64,000 nucleotides of DNA, from NCBI GenBank assembly GCA_022601135.1, contig JAHZJB010000160.1, forward strand, positions 1-64,000, given 5' to 3'. Shown in pieces: positions 47,658 through 58,655 of the stretch. A program made the translations under genes and the position numbers. The notes under the pieces were generated by a model that did no database searches, was not told where the DNA came from, and worked only from the letters and a program-made list of their open reading frames with translations. The stretch is from Actinomycetes bacterium. GTDB taxonomy: Bacteria > Actinomycetota > Actinomycetes > Mycobacteriales > Mycobacteriaceae. Positions within the stretch are counted from its first letter, which is position 1. Each line of letters opens with the position of its first letter.

Positions 47658-48079
47658 GGACGCGGAGGCGGTCCAGAGGTTGGGCGCGGGGGCCTGGATG
47701 GTGAGCGGGCCAGTTCGATTTCGCGCTGCTCCTGGGCGATCTCGCGGTTGAGGAAATAGTTCAGCACGGTGCGGATGGTGGCGATCGCCGCCAGCTTGCC
47801 AATCTCCTCGAACGACGGTGAGATCGCGGTCCGCAATACATCGGCGGCCAACTGGAACTCCAGACCCAACACCAGGAACCGGGCCAGCGACAGTCGCACC
47901 GTCGAGAACTGGTTGATGTCGCGCTGGGTCAGCGCAATGGCGAACTTCACGATCGCGATGATCGCCCCGATCATGATGACGCCGGCGCCGCAGGCCTCGA
48001 TGAGCCGCACCATGAGGTCGACGATGTCTCGCAACGCTGATTCCGGCAGAATCTCCAAGGCGCTTAGTTGCTGGTCCAT
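47654..48079 (-). CDS. DUF1622 family membrane protein
   Basis: 141 residues, about three membrane helices (LIEACGAGVIMIGAIIAIVKF; SLARFLVLGLEFQLAADVL; and a C-terminal IRTVLNYFLNREIAQEQ amphipathic part) and a Pro/Arg-rich tail. The LEFQLAADVLRT and TIRTVLNYFL blocks are typical of DUF1622. Function unknown. It lies 30 bases downstream of gluD on the same strand. Confidence 0.82.
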   Translation of the reverse strand: MDQQLSALEILPESALRDIVDLMVRLIEACGAGVIMIGAIIAIVKFAIALTQRDINQFSTVRLSLARFLVLGLEFQLAADVLRTAISPSFEEIGKLAAIATIRTVLNYFLNREIAQEQREIELARSPSRPPRPTSGPPPRP

Positions 48080-48109
48080 GTCAGTTTCCCGGGGGGCACG
48101 TCGCGACGG

Positions 48110-48991
48110 TCATACGACCTTCGCGCCGGGCGCCCCCTCTTGTTCGACCGCTCCGGGTTGCAGGGGGGCGCTGCCGCGCCGCGACCTTCTCATGCGCCGT
48201 TCGAGCCAGGTGGCGAACCACGAGAGCGAGAAGTTGACGCTGATCATCAGCAGCGCGATGACAATCAGCGCGGGGATGTAGTTACCGTAGGACGAGCCGA
48301 CCACGGTTCCCTGGCGCACCATTTCGACGAACGTGATCTGGTATCCGATCGCGGTGTCCTTGAGTACCACCACGAGTTGGGAGATCAGAACCGGCAGCAT
48401 CGACGTGATCGCCTGGGGTAGCAGAATCGAACGCATCGTCTGGCCTGAGGTCAGCCCCAGCGAGGATGCCGCCTCTTCCTGCCCCCGTGGCAACGCATGC
48501 ACGCCGGCGCGCACGATCTCGGCGATGACCGCGCCGTTGTAGAGCGTCAACCCGGTGATGACGCCGGCCAGCGCCAGATACTTGGACGGGAAGACGTCAT
48601 AGAACGCGTAGAGAAAGTAGGCGAAGATCATCATGATCAGCACCGGCACCGCACGGAAGAACTCGACGATCACCGCTGACACCCAGCGGATACCGCTATG
48701 TGTCGATAGGCGACCCACTCCGAGCAGCAAGCCCAGCACCAGTGCCAGCACGATAGACACCGCAGCCGCTTTGAGGGTGCCCTCGACGCCCGGCAGAACG
48801 TAGGTGGTCCACAGATCCGCGGTGAGGAACGGCTCCCACTTCGCAGCGGTCAGCTGGCCCTTGGCCTCCAGCCGCGTGTACACAACCCAGGCCATCAGCG
48901 CGACCACGACGACGGTAAGCGCGCTGATGACGTGATTGCGCACCCGTGCGCGTGGGCCGGGTGCGTCGAACAGAACTGAGGCCCCGCTCAT
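48110..48991 (-). CDS. gluD: Glutamate ABC transporter permease GluD
   Basis: A 293-residue HisM-type permease subunit. One N-terminal helix (about 22-40) is followed by the five-helix core; the EAA-type loop that docks the ATPase reads EEAASSLGLTSGQTMRSILLPQA. It pairs with GluC to form the membrane channel. The ATG at 48991 shares one base with the gluC stop. The gluABCD operon next to recA-recX is also the arrangement in Corynebacterium. Confidence 0.93.
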   Translation of the reverse strand: MSGASVLFDAPGPRARVRNHVISALTVVVVALMAWVVYTRLEAKGQLTAAKWEPFLTADLWTTYVLPGVEGTLKAAAVSIVLALVLGLLLGVGRLSTHSGIRWVSAVIVEFFRAVPVLIMMIFAYFLYAFYDVFPSKYLALAGVITGLTLYNGAVIAEIVRAGVHALPRGQEEAASSLGLTSGQTMRSILLPQAITSMLPVLISQLVVVLKDTAIGYQITFVEMVRQGTVVGSSYGNYIPALIVIALLMISVNFSLSWFATWLERRMRRSRRGSAPLQPGAVEQEGAPGAKVV

Positions 48992-49671
48992 TACCGCGCC
49001 ACCGCCATCCGCTTGCCCATCCAGCCGAAGAACAACCCCAACGGCAGGGTCAGGACGACGAACCCGAGAGCGAAGATGCCACCGACGACCATCACCGCCG
49101 CGGTGTTCTCGATCATCTCCTTCATCAACAATGCCGCCTCGGCCACCCCGATGGCCGAGGCGATCGTGGTGTTCTTGGTCAGCGCGATCAACACCGAGCC
49201 CAAAGGAATGAGCACCGCACGAAAGGCCTGCGGCAGCAGCACTATCCGCAAGTTCTGCCCGAACGTCAGGCCCAGCGACCGAGCCGCTTCGACTTGCCCC
49301 AACGGCACCGTGTTCACGCCGGAGCGGACGGTTTCGCACACGAAGGCCGCGGTGTACACGGTCAATCCGAGCATGGCCAGCCGGAAGCTGCTGTCCGAGA
49401 TGAACGTCGGCGATTGCCGGCTGGCCATGGTGATGCCGAGGGTCTGCGCCAACCCGAACGAGCAGAACAGGATGATCAGAGTCAGTGGAGTGTTGCGCAC
49501 GATGTTGACGTAGGCCGTGCCCAGCCAGTTGAGCATAGGCACGGGCGCCAGCCGCATCGCGGCCAGCACCGTGCCGAGCACGAGTGCGCCTATCGCCGAG
49601 AACACCGTCAGCTGGATCGTCGTCCAGAAAGCGGCGAAGATCTGCTCGCGGTACTCGGTGAAAACCTCCAC
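48991..49671 (-). CDS. gluC: Glutamate ABC transporter permease GluC
   Basis: A 226-residue HisM-type permease with five membrane helices and the EAA loop VEAARSLGLTFGQNLRIVLLPQA. It forms the heterodimeric channel with GluD. Preceded by gluB 20 bases upstream. Confidence 0.93.
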   Translation of the reverse strand: MEVFTEYREQIFAAFWTTIQLTVFSAIGALVLGTVLAAMRLAPVPMLNWLGTAYVNIVRNTPLTLIILFCSFGLAQTLGITMASRQSPTFISDSSFRLAMLGLTVYTAAFVCETVRSGVNTVPLGQVEAARSLGLTFGQNLRIVLLPQAFRAVLIPLGSVLIALTKNTTIASAIGVAEAALLMKEMIENTAAVMVVGGIFALGFVVLTLPLGLFFGWMGKRMAVAR

Positions 49672-49691
49672 GGGCGGCTGCTCCTAGCCGC

Positions 49692-50522
49692 TCACTTGTC
49701 GATGGGCGGCGGTTGCGGCGCGCTGATGCCTGCAGGACCCAGGTTCTTGTCGAACGCCTCTTTCCAGGCGCCGCTGTCCTCCATCTTCTTGATCGCATCG
49801 TTGATCTTGCTGCGCAGTTCGCTGTCGCCCTCCTTGAGGCCGATACCGTAACGCTCTTCGGTGAACGGCTCCCCGACGATCTTGAATGCGCCCGGGCTTT
49901 GGGCGGCGTATCCGGCCAGGATGACCTCGTCGGTGGTGACAGCGTCCACGGCGCCGTTCTTGAGCGCCTCGATGCATGCCGAGTAGGTGTCGTACTGCTG
50001 CAACTGGACACCGGGGTAATGGTCCTTGACCTTCTGCGCGGGCGTTGAGCCCGCGACCGAGCACAGGATCTTGTTGTTCTCCAGTGAGGCTTCTCCGGTG
50101 ATGTCCTCGTTATCGGACCGCACCAGCAGGCTCTGTCCGGTGATCAGGTACGGGCCGGCGAAGTCCACCTTCTCATCGCGTGAGTCGGTGATCGAGTACG
50201 TCGCCGCGATGAACTTGACCTGACCGTTTTGGATCAGGGTCTCCCGCTGCGCCGACGGTGATTCCTTCCATTCGATCTTGTCCGGCTCATAGCCGAGCTC
50301 GCCGGCGACATAGGTGGCCACGTCGACGTCGAAGCCGCTCATGGTTCCGTCGGGGTTCTTCATCGCGAGACCGGGCTGGTCGAACTTGGTACCGATGACG
50401 ATCTTGTCGCTGTCACCGCCACCGCCGCCACCGCACGCGGTCGCTGCAAACGGTAGGGCCACGGCCAGCGCGACAGCGCCGAGGACGCGCTTGGACAGTG
50501 AGACATGGGACATGGCAGCCAT
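49692..50522 (-). CDS. gluB: Glutamate-binding lipoprotein GluB
   Basis: A 276-residue family-3 solute-binding protein. The signal peptide ends in the lipobox ATAC, followed by a Gly-rich linker; the binding fold contains GTKFDQPGL, SGFDVDVATYVAGELG and VDAVTTDEVIL, typical of glutamate/glutamine binders. The start may be 50522 or the ATG three codons downstream. A 15-bp tandem repeat separates it from gluA upstream. Confidence 0.93.
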   Translation of the reverse strand: MAAMSHVSLSKRVLGAVALAVALPFAATACGGGGGGDSDKIVIGTKFDQPGLAMKNPDGTMSGFDVDVATYVAGELGYEPDKIEWKESPSAQRETLIQNGQVKFIAATYSITDSRDEKVDFAGPYLITGQSLLVRSDNEDITGEASLENNKILCSVAGSTPAQKVKDHYPGVQLQQYDTYSACIEALKNGAVDAVTTDEVILAGYAAQSPGAFKIVGEPFTEERYGIGLKEGDSELRSKINDAIKKMEDSGAWKEAFDKNLGPAGISAPQPPPIDK

Positions 50523-50541
50523 TCTCGGGGGTTCCTTTCGC

Positions 50542-50571
50542 CGGGCGGTTGGTAATCGGGCGGTTAGTAAT
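50542..50571. repeat. 15-bp tandem repeat between gluA and gluB
   Basis: Units 50542-50556 and 50557-50571 match at 14 of 15 bases (CGGGCGGTTrGTAAT). They fill half of the 60-base gap between gluA and gluB. The position is suited to uncoupling expression of the binding protein from the ATPase, but no function is shown. Confidence 0.6.
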
Positions 50572-50582
50572 TCGGTGAAGTG

Positions 50583-51335
50583 TCAGTGATCCAGAATCTT
50601 GCCGAGGAAATCCTTGGCGCGGTCGGTCTGTGGATGATCGAAGAATTGCACGGGCTCGGCGTCCTCGAGGATCGCACCTTCGGACATGAACACCACGCGG
50701 TTGGCCGCCCGCCGCGCAAACCCCATCTCGTGGGTGACCACAACCATCGTCATACCCTCGGCCGCCAGCGCCGCCATCACGTTGAGCACTTCGTTGATCA
50801 TCTCGGGATCCAGCGCGCTGGTCGGTTCGTCGAACAGCATCACCTTCGGATTCATCGCCAGCGAGCGGGCGATCGCCACCCGCTGCTGCTGGCCGCCAGA
50901 GAGCTGGGCCGGGTACTTGTCGGCCTGATTGGCCACGCCCACCCGCTCCAGCAGGCTCATCGCCGTCTCGCGCGCGGCCGTCTTGGAGGTCTTGCGGACC
51001 TTGATCGGCGCCAACATCACGTTCTCGACGATTGTCTTGTGGGCGAACAGGTTGAAGGACTGGAACACCATGCCGACGTCGGAACGCAGCTGTGCCAGCT
51101 TGCGGCCTTCCGCCGGTAACACTTCTCCGTCGATCGCGATGGAGCCCGAATCGATGGTCTCCAAGCGGTTGATGGTGCGGCACAGCGTCGACTTGCCCGA
51201 GCCAGACGGCCCCAGAACGACAACGACCTGGCCCTTGGCGACGTCGAGGTTGATGTTCTTGAGGACATGGAGGTCGCCGAAGTGCTTGTCGACCGACTTC
51301 ATCGAGATCATCGGCACGGCCGAAGCGCTCTCCAT
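50583..51335 (-). CDS. gluA: Glutamate ABC transporter ATP-binding protein GluA
   Basis: A 250-residue polar-amino-acid ABC ATPase: Walker [11 protein letters not shown]-loop VFQSFNLF, signature LSGGQQQR, Walker [14 protein letters not shown], and H-loop VTHEMGFA. First gene of gluABCD. TAAGGT on the coding strand lies 8 nt before the ATG at 51335; an in-frame ATG lies eight codons later. Confidence 0.95.
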   Translation of the reverse strand: MESASAVPMISMKSVDKHFGDLHVLKNINLDVAKGQVVVVLGPSGSGKSTLCRTINRLETIDSGSIAIDGEVLPAEGRKLAQLRSDVGMVFQSFNLFAHKTIVENVMLAPIKVRKTSKTAARETAMSLLERVGVANQADKYPAQLSGGQQQRVAIARSLAMNPKVMLFDEPTSALDPEMINEVLNVMAALAAEGMTMVVVTHEMGFARRAANRVVFMSEGAILEDAEPVQFFDHPQTDRAKDFLGKILDH

Positions 51336-51343
51336 GGATGGTG

Positions 51344-51349
51344 ACCTTA
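51344..51349 (-). promoter_or_regulatory. Candidate -10 box of gluABCD
   Basis: TAAGGT on the minus strand, 8 nt before the gluA ATG. Confidence 0.4.
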
Positions 51350-51474
51350 CCCAGGGGAGGCCTGGTCTGCCTGGAACTCGGCAATCCGCCGAACTCGGCG
51401 CTGCGCCCAGATCACGGCCTGCCGTCGGCCCCCACCGGCGTTCCGAGCGATTTCAGAGCGGCGCGGCCGCTCCG

Positions 51475-51480
51475 TAGGAT
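51475..51480 (+). promoter_or_regulatory. Candidate -10 box of miaB (leaderless)
   Basis: TAGGAT ends 6 nt before the GTG at 51487. Confidence 0.5.
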
Positions 51481-51486
51481 GGTGCC

Positions 51487-53040
51487 GTGACTTCTATGGT
51501 GACCCGGCAGGAAAGCCCGGTGGCGCCCGACCCTCGTGCCGATCGCGGCAGCCCCACCTACCAGGTTCGGACCTATGGCTGCCAGATGAACGTGCACGAC
51601 TCCGAAAGGCTCGCCGGGTTGCTGGAAGCGGCCGGTTACCGGCGCGCCGAGGACGGCTGCGATGCCGACGTCGTCGTGTTCAACACCTGTGCGGTGCGGG
51701 AGAACGCGGACAACAAGCTGTATGGCAACCTCAGTCACCTGGCGCCGCGCAAGAAAACCGATCCGCACATGCAGATCGCCGTCGGCGGATGCCTGGCGCA
51801 GAAGGATCGGGATGCGGTGCTGTGTAAGGCCCCGTGGGTCGACGTGGTGTTTGGCACCCACAACATCGGCTCGCTGCCGGTTCTGCTCGATCGTGCCCGC
51901 CACAACCGCGCCGCGCAGGTCGAGATCGCAGAGGCGCTGCAGGAGTTCCCGTCGGCGCTGCCGGCTAGTCGCGAGTCGTCCTACGCTGCGTGGGTTTCCA
52001 TCTCCGTTGGCTGCAACAACACGTGCACGTTCTGCATAGTCCCCGCACTGCGGGGCCGGGAAGTGGATCGCCGACCGGGCGACGTACTCGCCGAGGTCGC
52101 GTCCCTGGTCGACCAGGGTGTTCTGGAGATCACGTTGCTCGGGCAGAACGTCAATGCCTACGGCGTGTCGTTCGCGGACCCCGGTCAACCCCGTGACCGC
52201 GCTGCGTTCGCCACGTTGTTGAGGGCCTGCGGGCGCATCGAGGGGCTGGAAAGGGTGCGCTTCACCTCGCCGCACCCCGCCGAGTTCAGCGACGACGTTA
52301 TCGAGGCGATGGCCGAGACGCCCAACGTGTGTCCAGCGTTGCATATGCCGCTGCAATCGGGTTCAGACCGCATCCTGCGCGCGATGCGGCGCTCCTACCG
52401 CGCCGAACGCTACCTGGGCATCGTCGAACGGGTTCGCTCGGCGATTCCGCAGGCCGCTATAACCACCGACGTGATTGTTGGGTTCCCGGGTGAGACGGAG
52501 GCGGACTTTCAGGCCACGCTGGACGTCGTTGCCGCAGCCCGTTTTAGTAGCGCGTTCACCTTCCAGTACTCGAAAAGGCCCGGCACGCCGGCCGCCGATC
52601 TGGATGGGCAGATTCCCAAAGCCGTTGTGTCCGAGCGATATCAGCGATTAGTCGAACTTCAGGAGCAAATCTCTCTCGAAGAAAACGCCGCTCAGATCGG
52701 GAGCACCGTGGAACTTCTCGTCGCGACCGGCGAAGGTCGGAAAGATGCCCGAACCGCCCGCATGTCAGGGCGGGCCCGGGACGGCAGGCTAGTGCATTTC
52801 ACCCCAGGGGACACCGGTCCGGTCCGGCCCGGGGACATCGTCACCACCACCGTCACCGGGGCCGCGCCGCATCACTTGATCGCAGACGCCCCGTTGATCG
52901 GTCACCGCCGTACCCGGGCCGGGGACGCCCACGCCGCGGGGGAGAGGCCCCGCACGGGCGTCGGGTTGGGGATGCCCGATTTCGGCGCGCGCAGGTCTTC
53001 TCTGTCAGCCCAACTCAACTCCGGCGGGTGCGCACGATGA
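51487..53040 (+). CDS. miaB: tRNA-2-methylthio-N6-dimethylallyladenosine synthase MiaB
   Basis: A 517-residue radical-SAM methylthiotransferase acting on i6A37 of tRNAs after MiaA. The N-terminal UPF0004 domain holds three Cys for the auxiliary cluster ([18 protein letters not shown]). The radical-SAM motif is CNNTCTFC, and the C-terminal TRAM domain follows (about 400-470). The last 40-50 residues are an extra, low-complexity tail. Its stop overlaps the next start by ATGA. Confidence 0.95.
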   Translation: MTSMVTRQESPVAPDPRADRGSPTYQVRTYGCQMNVHDSERLAGLLEAAGYRRAEDGCDADVVVFNTCAVRENADNKLYGNLSHLAPRKKTDPHMQIAVGGCLAQKDRDAVLCKAPWVDVVFGTHNIGSLPVLLDRARHNRAAQVEIAEALQEFPSALPASRESSYAAWVSISVGCNNTCTFCIVPALRGREVDRRPGDVLAEVASLVDQGVLEITLLGQNVNAYGVSFADPGQPRDRAAFATLLRACGRIEGLERVRFTSPHPAEFSDDVIEAMAETPNVCPALHMPLQSGSDRILRAMRRSYRAERYLGIVERVRSAIPQAAITTDVIVGFPGETEADFQATLDVVAAARFSSAFTFQYSKRPGTPAADLDGQIPKAVVSERYQRLVELQEQISLEENAAQIGSTVELLVATGEGRKDARTARMSGRARDGRLVHFTPGDTGPVRPGDIVTTTVTGAAPHHLIADAPLIGHRRTRAGDAHAAGERPRTGVGLGMPDFGARRSSLSAQLNSGGCAR

Positions 53041-53636
53041 GTCCGGTATCCGGTAGCGGGCGCGAGTTCGACGACTTCAAGGGTGATCTCGAAGCCGCGG
53101 AATGGCGCGTAGCGCGCGAGATAGAACCCGGTTCCAGGGCGCTGACAATCGCGATCTTGGTGGGCATCCTGCTCGTGACACTCGTGCTGCCCCACACCGG
53201 CGGCGCCAAGGGACTTGACGTGCTGATCGGCTCCGAGGCGGCGACCAGCAATGGGATCACCTTGCCCTCACGGGTCTTCGTCTGGATCGCACTCGTTTTC
53301 AGCGTCGGTTTCTCGATGCTGGCCCTGCTGGCCCGACGCTGGGCCCTGGCCTGGATCGCACTGGCCGGCACCGCGGTGGCGTCCTTCCTGGGCATGTTGG
53401 CGGTGTGGTCGCGTCAGACCGCGACGGAGGGGTACCCGGGTCCTGGAATCGGGCTGGTCCTGGCCTGGCTGGCGGTGATCGTGCTTGCGTACAACTGGGC
53501 AAGGGTGGTGCTTTCCCGCAGTGCGCTGCAGCTGGCCACCGAAGAGGAACTTCGGCGCGCGGCCGTCGGCCGCCAGCAGGAAGGCCTGCTTGACAGTTTC
53601 GGGGGTGACGAAGAGCCTGGCCCGGGGAAACCTTGA
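53037..53636 (+). CDS. Membrane protein, Rv2732c-like
   Basis: 199 residues: a hydrophilic N-terminal 35, then four membrane helices (about 37-55, 77-97, 101-120, 132-155), and a charged C-terminal tail ([17 protein letters not shown]). Translationally coupled to miaB by ATGA, a linkage conserved in mycobacteria. Function unknown. Confidence 0.82.
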   Translation: MSPVSGSGREFDDFKGDLEAAEWRVAREIEPGSRALTIAILVGILLVTLVLPHTGGAKGLDVLIGSEAATSNGITLPSRVFVWIALVFSVGFSMLALLARRWALAWIALAGTAVASFLGMLAVWSRQTATEGYPGPGIGLVLAWLAVIVLAYNWARVVLSRSALQLATEEELRRAAVGRQQEGLLDSFGGDEEPGPGKP

Positions 53637-53651
53637 TCGGTCAGCGACCGG

Positions 53652-54983
53652 TCAGCGTTTCTTCTTCTTCAGCGCCTGGGCGGCGGCATCGGCCCACTGA
53701 CGCCACTGTTCGGCGTTGGCCCGTGCCTGTTCGGCGTCCCTGGTGCGGCCTGCGGCCTCGGCCTTGTCCGCCTGACGCTGGAATTGCTCGGCGCGCGCCC
53801 GGAACTGGTCTGCGCGCGCCTGCGCCTCGGGATCGACCCCCACGGTCGAGGTATCGCGGATCTTCTTCTCGACCACGCGTAGCCGCCGCTCCAGGTCCGC
53901 GCCGCGTTCCCGGGGCACCTTGCCGATCGCGTCCCACTTCTCGCCGATAGCGCGTAGCGCTGCGCGCGCGGCGTTTGGGTCAGAGGCGTCGAGTTTCTCT
54001 GCCTCGGCCAGAAGTGCCGCCTTGGCCTCGGCGTTGCCGCGAAACTCCGCGTCGCGTTCGGCATTGGCCGCGTTACGCGCGGAGAAGAACTTGTCCTGCG
54101 CAAACTTGAAGCGATGCCACAGCTTGTCATCGACATCCTTGGCAGCTCGACCCGCTGCCTTCCACTCGTTGAGCAGCTCACGAAACGACGCCGCCGCAGC
54201 ACCCCAATCGGTGGAGTCGGACAGTTCTTCCGCGCGGGCGCACAGCGATTCCTTGGCCTGCCTGGCGCCGGCGCGTTCCCGGTCAAGTTCGGCGAAGTGT
54301 GAGCCACGGCGCCGGTTGAACGTCTCGCGAGCCGCCGAATAGCGCTTCCACAACGCATCGTCGGTCTTGCGGTCCAGACCGGTGATCGTCTTCCACTCGT
54401 CGAGAATCGTCCGTAACCGGTCTCCGGCGGCCTTCCATTGCACGGAGTTGGTGGCCAATTCCTCGGCCTCGGCGGCCAGGGCCTCCTTGCGCGCCGTCTG
54501 CTCGGCGCGGACCTGTTCACGCTGGGCCCGCTCTGCCGCCGCGGCGCCGTCGGCCTGCTCGACGATGGCCTCCACGCGGGCCACCAGAGAGTCGAGGTCA
54601 CCCAGTACGTGCGCCGCGGGCAGGTTCTCAGCGAGCGCGGATGCGGCAGCGCGGATCTTGCGGGCATCGCCGGATCCCGATGCCAGCCGCCGCTCCAGGA
54701 GCATCACCTCGGTCTGCAGGTCATCGAAACGTCGGCCGAAGTGCTCGTAGGCGGCTTCGGCGTCGCCGGCCTGCCACGACCCGATGGCGCGTTCGCCCGA
54801 TGCCGTGATCAGCCAGACGGTGCCGTCCGGGTCAACGCGCCCGAACCGATGGGGGTCGGTGGCCGCGACGACGCGGGGGGGCGTGACTTTGGCGGCGGGC
54901 CCCGGCCGCATCGAGCCCGGCCCCGGCTTCGGTTGCGCAGTGTGCTCTCGGGAGTTTCGGGTGCCGCCCGGCCCTGTCGTCAT
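53652..54983 (-). CDS. DUF349 repeat protein (Rv2731-like)
   Basis: A 443-residue, strongly helical, Ala/Glu/Arg-rich protein with several DUF349 repeats ([35 protein letters not shown] and similar), each with spaced Trp residues, and a Lys-rich C-terminus. It was reported conserved across actinobacteria; function unsettled, with stress or chromosome-related roles proposed for the family. The ATG at 54983 has a GAGG Shine-Dalgarno; the 52 upstream in-frame residues are considered non-coding. Confidence 0.82.
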   Translation of the reverse strand: MTTGPGGTRNSREHTAQPKPGPGSMRPGPAAKVTPPRVVAATDPHRFGRVDPDGTVWLITASGERAIGSWQAGDAEAAYEHFGRRFDDLQTEVMLLERRLASGSGDARKIRAAASALAENLPAAHVLGDLDSLVARVEAIVEQADGAAAAERAQREQVRAEQTARKEALAAEAEELATNSVQWKAAGDRLRTILDEWKTITGLDRKTDDALWKRYSAARETFNRRRGSHFAELDRERAGARQAKESLCARAEELSDSTDWGAAAASFRELLNEWKAAGRAAKDVDDKLWHRFKFAQDKFFSARNAANAERDAEFRGNAEAKAALLAEAEKLDASDPNAARAALRAIGEKWDAIGKVPRERGADLERRLRVVEKKIRDTSTVGVDPEAQARADQFRARAEQFQRQADKAEAAGRTRDAEQARANAEQWRQWADAAAQALKKKKR

Positions 54984-55177
54984 ATCGGTTACCTCATGCC
55001 CTCCGCGCGGATCTTCGCGCACCTGCCGCGCGACGCGGCGCCTGGTAGCTGACTCAACGCCGAAACTATCGGAAGCTATCGACGTTGTCGCTGCCATTGA
55101 AACAGGTCGTCGGGTGCCGCGCCCACGCCGTGTGCCCATGGCATTTACGCTCGGGACGAAAACCTGGGAGGTGGTCG

Positions 55178-56092
55178 TTGGCGAAAGCCGATGTTGCCGC
55201 GCTGCTCGCCCTTGCCGCTGCTTTCTTCATCGCGGTCGGCAATGTCTTCCACCAGCGCTCCGCCCAGGAGGTGACCGATGAGCCCGTCGGCCACCTCAGG
55301 CTGTTCCTGAGCCTGTTGCGCGACCGTCAATGGTGGCTGGGCAGCGGCGTCGCCGCTGCGGGGTTCGGGTTGCAGGCCGCGGCGCTCGGCCTGGGTTCGG
55401 TGCTGTTGGTGCAGGCCGTGCTGGTCACCTCGTTGTTATTCGCATTGCCGATCAGCGCCCGCTTCTCCCATCGACGGGTCAGTCGCTGGGACTGGATGTG
55501 GGCCGTATTGCTCGCCGCCGCCGTGATCGTCATCGTGACCGTCGGGAACCCGACGGCCGGGCAGTCGCGCGCCTCGCTGGAGATGTGGCTCGGTGTCGTC
55601 GCGGTCTTTGGGCCCGTGTTGGCGCTGTGCCTGATGGGAGCTCAACTCTGGACCGGACCGATCAGCGCGGTGCTGCTTGCTGTGGTGTCCGGTGCATTGT
55701 GGGGGTTGTTCGCAGTACTGACCAAGGCTGTGGTGGGACGCCTGGACCTCACGAGCTGGGAGGGTGTCGTGGAGCTGTTAAGCACCCCGGAGCTGTACGC
55801 CTGGGCGCTGGTCGCGGTTGCGGGCACGGCGATGCAGCAAGCGTCCTTCGGCGCCGGCCCGTTGACGGCATCGCTGCCGACGATGACGATCACCGAACCG
55901 ATGGTGGCGGGCGTGCTCGGCGTAGTCGTACTCGGTGAGACGCTACGTCCCGGTGAGGCCGGCTGGGTCACCCTGATCGTCGCGATGGTGGTGATGGTCG
56001 CAGCGATCGTGGCGTTGGCCCGCGGCCAGGCCGCGACCCGTGCGGCCGGGGCCAAGCCAGGTGCGGTCGGTCGGCCCGCGATCACGGGGTGA
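55178..56092 (+). CDS. DMT-type membrane protein (Rv2729c-like)
   Basis: 304 residues with about nine membrane helices, of the drug/metabolite transporter superfamily type (internal repeat, C-terminal [27 protein letters not shown] block typical of such carriers). The start is the TTG at 55178, preceded by a strong GGGAGG Shine-Dalgarno; the open frame extends 31 codons upstream but has no better start. Possible magnesium or metabolite carrier; substrate unknown. Confidence 0.78.
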   Translation: MAKADVAALLALAAAFFIAVGNVFHQRSAQEVTDEPVGHLRLFLSLLRDRQWWLGSGVAAAGFGLQAAALGLGSVLLVQAVLVTSLLFALPISARFSHRRVSRWDWMWAVLLAAAVIVIVTVGNPTAGQSRASLEMWLGVVAVFGPVLALCLMGAQLWTGPISAVLLAVVSGALWGLFAVLTKAVVGRLDLTSWEGVVELLSTPELYAWALVAVAGTAMQQASFGAGPLTASLPTMTITEPMVAGVLGVVVLGETLRPGEAGWVTLIVAMVVMVAAIVALARGQAATRAAGAKPGAVGRPAITG

Positions 56093-56096
56093 GAGT

Positions 56097-56102
56097 TAGT
56101 TT
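56097..56102 (+). promoter_or_regulatory. Candidate -10 box of the miaA operon (leaderless)
   Basis: TAGTTT ends 6 nt before the GTG at 56109. Confidence 0.45.
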
Positions 56103-56108
56103 GGTGGC

Positions 56109-56804
56109 GTGTTGAGCGCTATCGCCATCGTCCCGTCGGCGCCTGTGATGGTCCCCGAACTGGCTGCCTCGGCGGCCGCCGAGACCGCGGACCTGCTTGC
56201 CGCAGCGGTGTCCGCGGTGTCCGCGCTGCCGCCGCGGTGGATCGGCGTGGGCGTCGCCGCAGCTGACACCGTTGCCGGCGCGGATGCGGTCGGTACCTTT
56301 GCCGGCTACGGCGCCGAGGTTCGGGTCGGGTTGTCCGACGAAGCCATGGCGGCTGGCCGTTCCCCGGCGAAGTTGCCGCTGTGCGTCCTGATCACGGCGT
56401 GGCTGCGCGGCCTCGCGCGGTCCGGCGTCAGCGCGCAGGTACGCGCCTATCGCGCTGATCACGACCTGGAGGCCGCACTGGCCTGCGGCCGGCAACTGCG
56501 CGCGCAGATCGAGCGCTCCGACGATCCGGTCGGGGTGCTCGTCGTGGCTGATGGCGCCAACACCCTGAGCCGACCGGCCCCGGGGGGCTATGACCCGGAT
56601 TCGGTTCCGGTTCAGGCGGCCCTGGACGACGCGCTCGCGGCCGGTGACGTGGCGGCCCTGACCCGGCTGCCAGAGGGCATCGTCGGTCGGATCGTCTACC
56701 AGGTACTGGCCGGGTTGGCTGAACCCGCGCCGCACTCGGCCGTGGAGCTCTATCGGGGTGCCCCTTACGGAGTCGGCTACTTCGTCGGGGTCTGGCATCC
56801 GTGA
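56109..56804 (+). CDS. Class III extradiol dioxygenase LigB-like domain protein (Rv2728c-like)
   Basis: A 231-residue protein resembling the LigB/MEMO fold: N-terminal [14 protein letters not shown], central [23 protein letters not shown]-terminal [14 protein letters not shown]. The His pair used for Fe binding in true dioxygenases is not evident, so enzymatic activity is doubtful. Its stop overlaps the GTG of miaA (GTGA), a pairing conserved in mycobacteria. Confidence 0.8.
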   Translation: MLSAIAIVPSAPVMVPELAASAAAETADLLAAAVSAVSALPPRWIGVGVAAADTVAGADAVGTFAGYGAEVRVGLSDEAMAAGRSPAKLPLCVLITAWLRGLARSGVSAQVRAYRADHDLEAALACGRQLRAQIERSDDPVGVLVVADGANTLSRPAPGGYDPDSVPVQAALDDALAAGDVAALTRLPEGIVGRIVYQVLAGLAEPAPHSAVELYRGAPYGVGYFVGVWHP

Positions 56805-57727
56805 GGACCCCTCGCCCCCTGGCGATCGTCGGGCCGACCGGAACAGGTAAGTCACACCTGGCGCTGGCCGTCGCCGAGAAGCTCGGCGCCGAACTCGCCG
56901 TTGAGGTGGTGAACGCGGACGCGATGCAGCTCTACCGGGGCATGGACATCGGTACCGCGAAGCTGACGATGGAGCAACGGTGCGGCGTCCCCCACCATCA
57001 ACTCGACGTCCTCGATATCGCCGAGACCGCGAGTGTCGCGCGCTACCAGCAGGCCGCCTCGGCTGCCATCGAGGCCATCGTCGCGCGTGGAGCGCTGCCG
57101 ATCGTGGTGGGCGGGTCCATGCTCTACGTTCAGTCCCTGATCGACGAGTGGTCGTTTCCGGCCACCGACGCGGCGGTGCGGGCCAAATGGGAGGGACGCC
57201 TGGCCGAGGCCGGGGCGGCCGCCCTGCATCGGAAGCTGGACCGTGTGGATCCGGCGGCGGCTGAATCGATCCTTCCCAGTGACGGACGTCGCATCGTGCG
57301 GGCTCTTGAGGTGGTCGAGCTGACCGGGCAGCCGTTCGCGGCATCCGCGCCGCGTATCGGAGCGCCCCGCTGGAATACCTCGATTATCGGATTAGATTGG
57401 GAAACAACGGCTCTCGATAAGATGCTGGCTCATCGAACCGACAAGATGTTCTCCGATGGCTTGGTCGCAGAGGTCGTGTCGCTGCTCGGCCGGGGCTTGC
57501 GTAGCGGTGTCACCGCGTCGCGGGCGCTGGGGTATTCGCAGGTGATCGCCGAGTTGGAGGCTGGCGGTGACGGCTCGGCGGCACGTGAGCCGACGTACGC
57601 CGGTACCCGGCGGTACGTGCGCAGACAGCGATCGTGGTTTCGCCGGGACCACCGCATCGCCTGGCTCGACGGAGCGGCCTCCGGAAACGTCGACCGAGTA
57701 CTACAGAGATGGCAGGACGTATCCTGA
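56801..57727 (+). CDS. miaA: tRNA dimethylallyltransferase MiaA
   Basis: A 308-residue enzyme transferring a dimethylallyl group to A37 of tRNAs, the substrate for MiaB. P-loop GPTGTGKS (11-18), [25 protein letters not shown] and the GGSMLYVQ block are all standard. The GTG start overlaps the upstream stop. Followed after 4 bases by dapF. Confidence 0.96.
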   Translation: MRTPRPLAIVGPTGTGKSHLALAVAEKLGAELAVEVVNADAMQLYRGMDIGTAKLTMEQRCGVPHHQLDVLDIAETASVARYQQAASAAIEAIVARGALPIVVGGSMLYVQSLIDEWSFPATDAAVRAKWEGRLAEAGAAALHRKLDRVDPAAAESILPSDGRRIVRALEVVELTGQPFAASAPRIGAPRWNTSIIGLDWETTALDKMLAHRTDKMFSDGLVAEVVSLLGRGLRSGVTASRALGYSQVIAELEAGGDGSAAREPTYAGTRRYVRRQRSWFRRDHRIAWLDGAASGNVDRVLQRWQDVS

Positions 57728-57731
57728 GGCG

Positions 57732-58598
57732 GTGATGTTCGCCAAGGGACACGGCACGGAGAACGACTTCGTACTGCTTGTCGACCTACCCGCCGCGCTC
57801 GATCTGAGGCCGGCGGCGGTCGCGGCGCTCTGCGATCGCAGGCGCGGGCTTGGCGCGGACGGACTGCTGCGCGTCACCGTCGCCGGCGCGGCCCGCGACG
57901 CGGGGGTGCTCGACGGCCTCCCCGAAGGCGTTACCGCCGATGACTGGTTCATGGATTACCGCAACGCCGACGGTTCGGTGGCGCAGATGTGTGGCAACGG
58001 GGTCAGGGTGTTCGCTCACTACCTGTGGGCGGCGGGCATGGAGCGCCGCCGCGAGTTCGTCGTCGGCTCGTTGGCCGGTCCGCGCCCGGTCGAGCTGCAC
58101 GCCGCCGACACGTTACGGGCCGACGTCACCGTGGAAATGGGCAAGGCCAGTCGGGTCGGAAGTGGTTCGGCAGTGGTCGGTGGTCGCCGTTTCGGCGGCG
58201 TGTACGTCGACGTCGGCAACCCACACCTCGCCTGTGTGGAGGCCTCGCTGACCGATACGGAACTCGCCGCGCTGGACGTCGGCGCGCCCGTCACGTTTGA
58301 CACCGTTCAATTCCCGGACGGCGTCAACGTCGAAGTGTTGACTGCGCCGCACGACGGCGCGGTGGCCATGCGGGTACATGAACGGGGAGTGGGCGAAACG
58401 CGTTCGTGCGGAACGGGGACCGTCGCTGCTGCCTACGCTGCCCTGCAGTACCTGGGGGCGTCAACCGGCGCGCTGCGGGTCCGTGTCCCGGGCGGGGAGG
58501 TTGCCGTCAGCATCACCGAAGCCGCCAGCTATCTGCGCGGCCCTTCGGTCCTGGTCGCCAACGGCGAACTGTCCGACCTGTGGTGGCAGGCACAGTGA
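57732..58598 (+). CDS. dapF: Diaminopimelate epimerase
   Basis: A 288-residue PLP-independent racemase converting LL- to meso-diaminopimelate. The two catalytic cysteines lie in QMCGNGVR and [18 protein letters not shown] at the N-terminus and the [10 protein letters not shown] block are conserved. The GTG at 57732 aligns with the mycobacterial N-terminus; ATG 57735 is the neighbour alternative. Third dap gene in the window. Confidence 0.96.
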   Translation: MMFAKGHGTENDFVLLVDLPAALDLRPAAVAALCDRRRGLGADGLLRVTVAGAARDAGVLDGLPEGVTADDWFMDYRNADGSVAQMCGNGVRVFAHYLWAAGMERRREFVVGSLAGPRPVELHAADTLRADVTVEMGKASRVGSGSAVVGGRRFGGVYVDVGNPHLACVEASLTDTELAALDVGAPVTFDTVQFPDGVNVEVLTAPHDGAVAMRVHERGVGETRSCGTGTVAAAYAALQYLGASTGALRVRVPGGEVAVSITEAASYLRGPSVLVANGELSDLWWQAQ

Positions 58599-58655
58599 AA
58601 GGCATAGAAAATCAGATGCACGAACGCACCCCGAAAGGGCAATATCTCCAGATAT

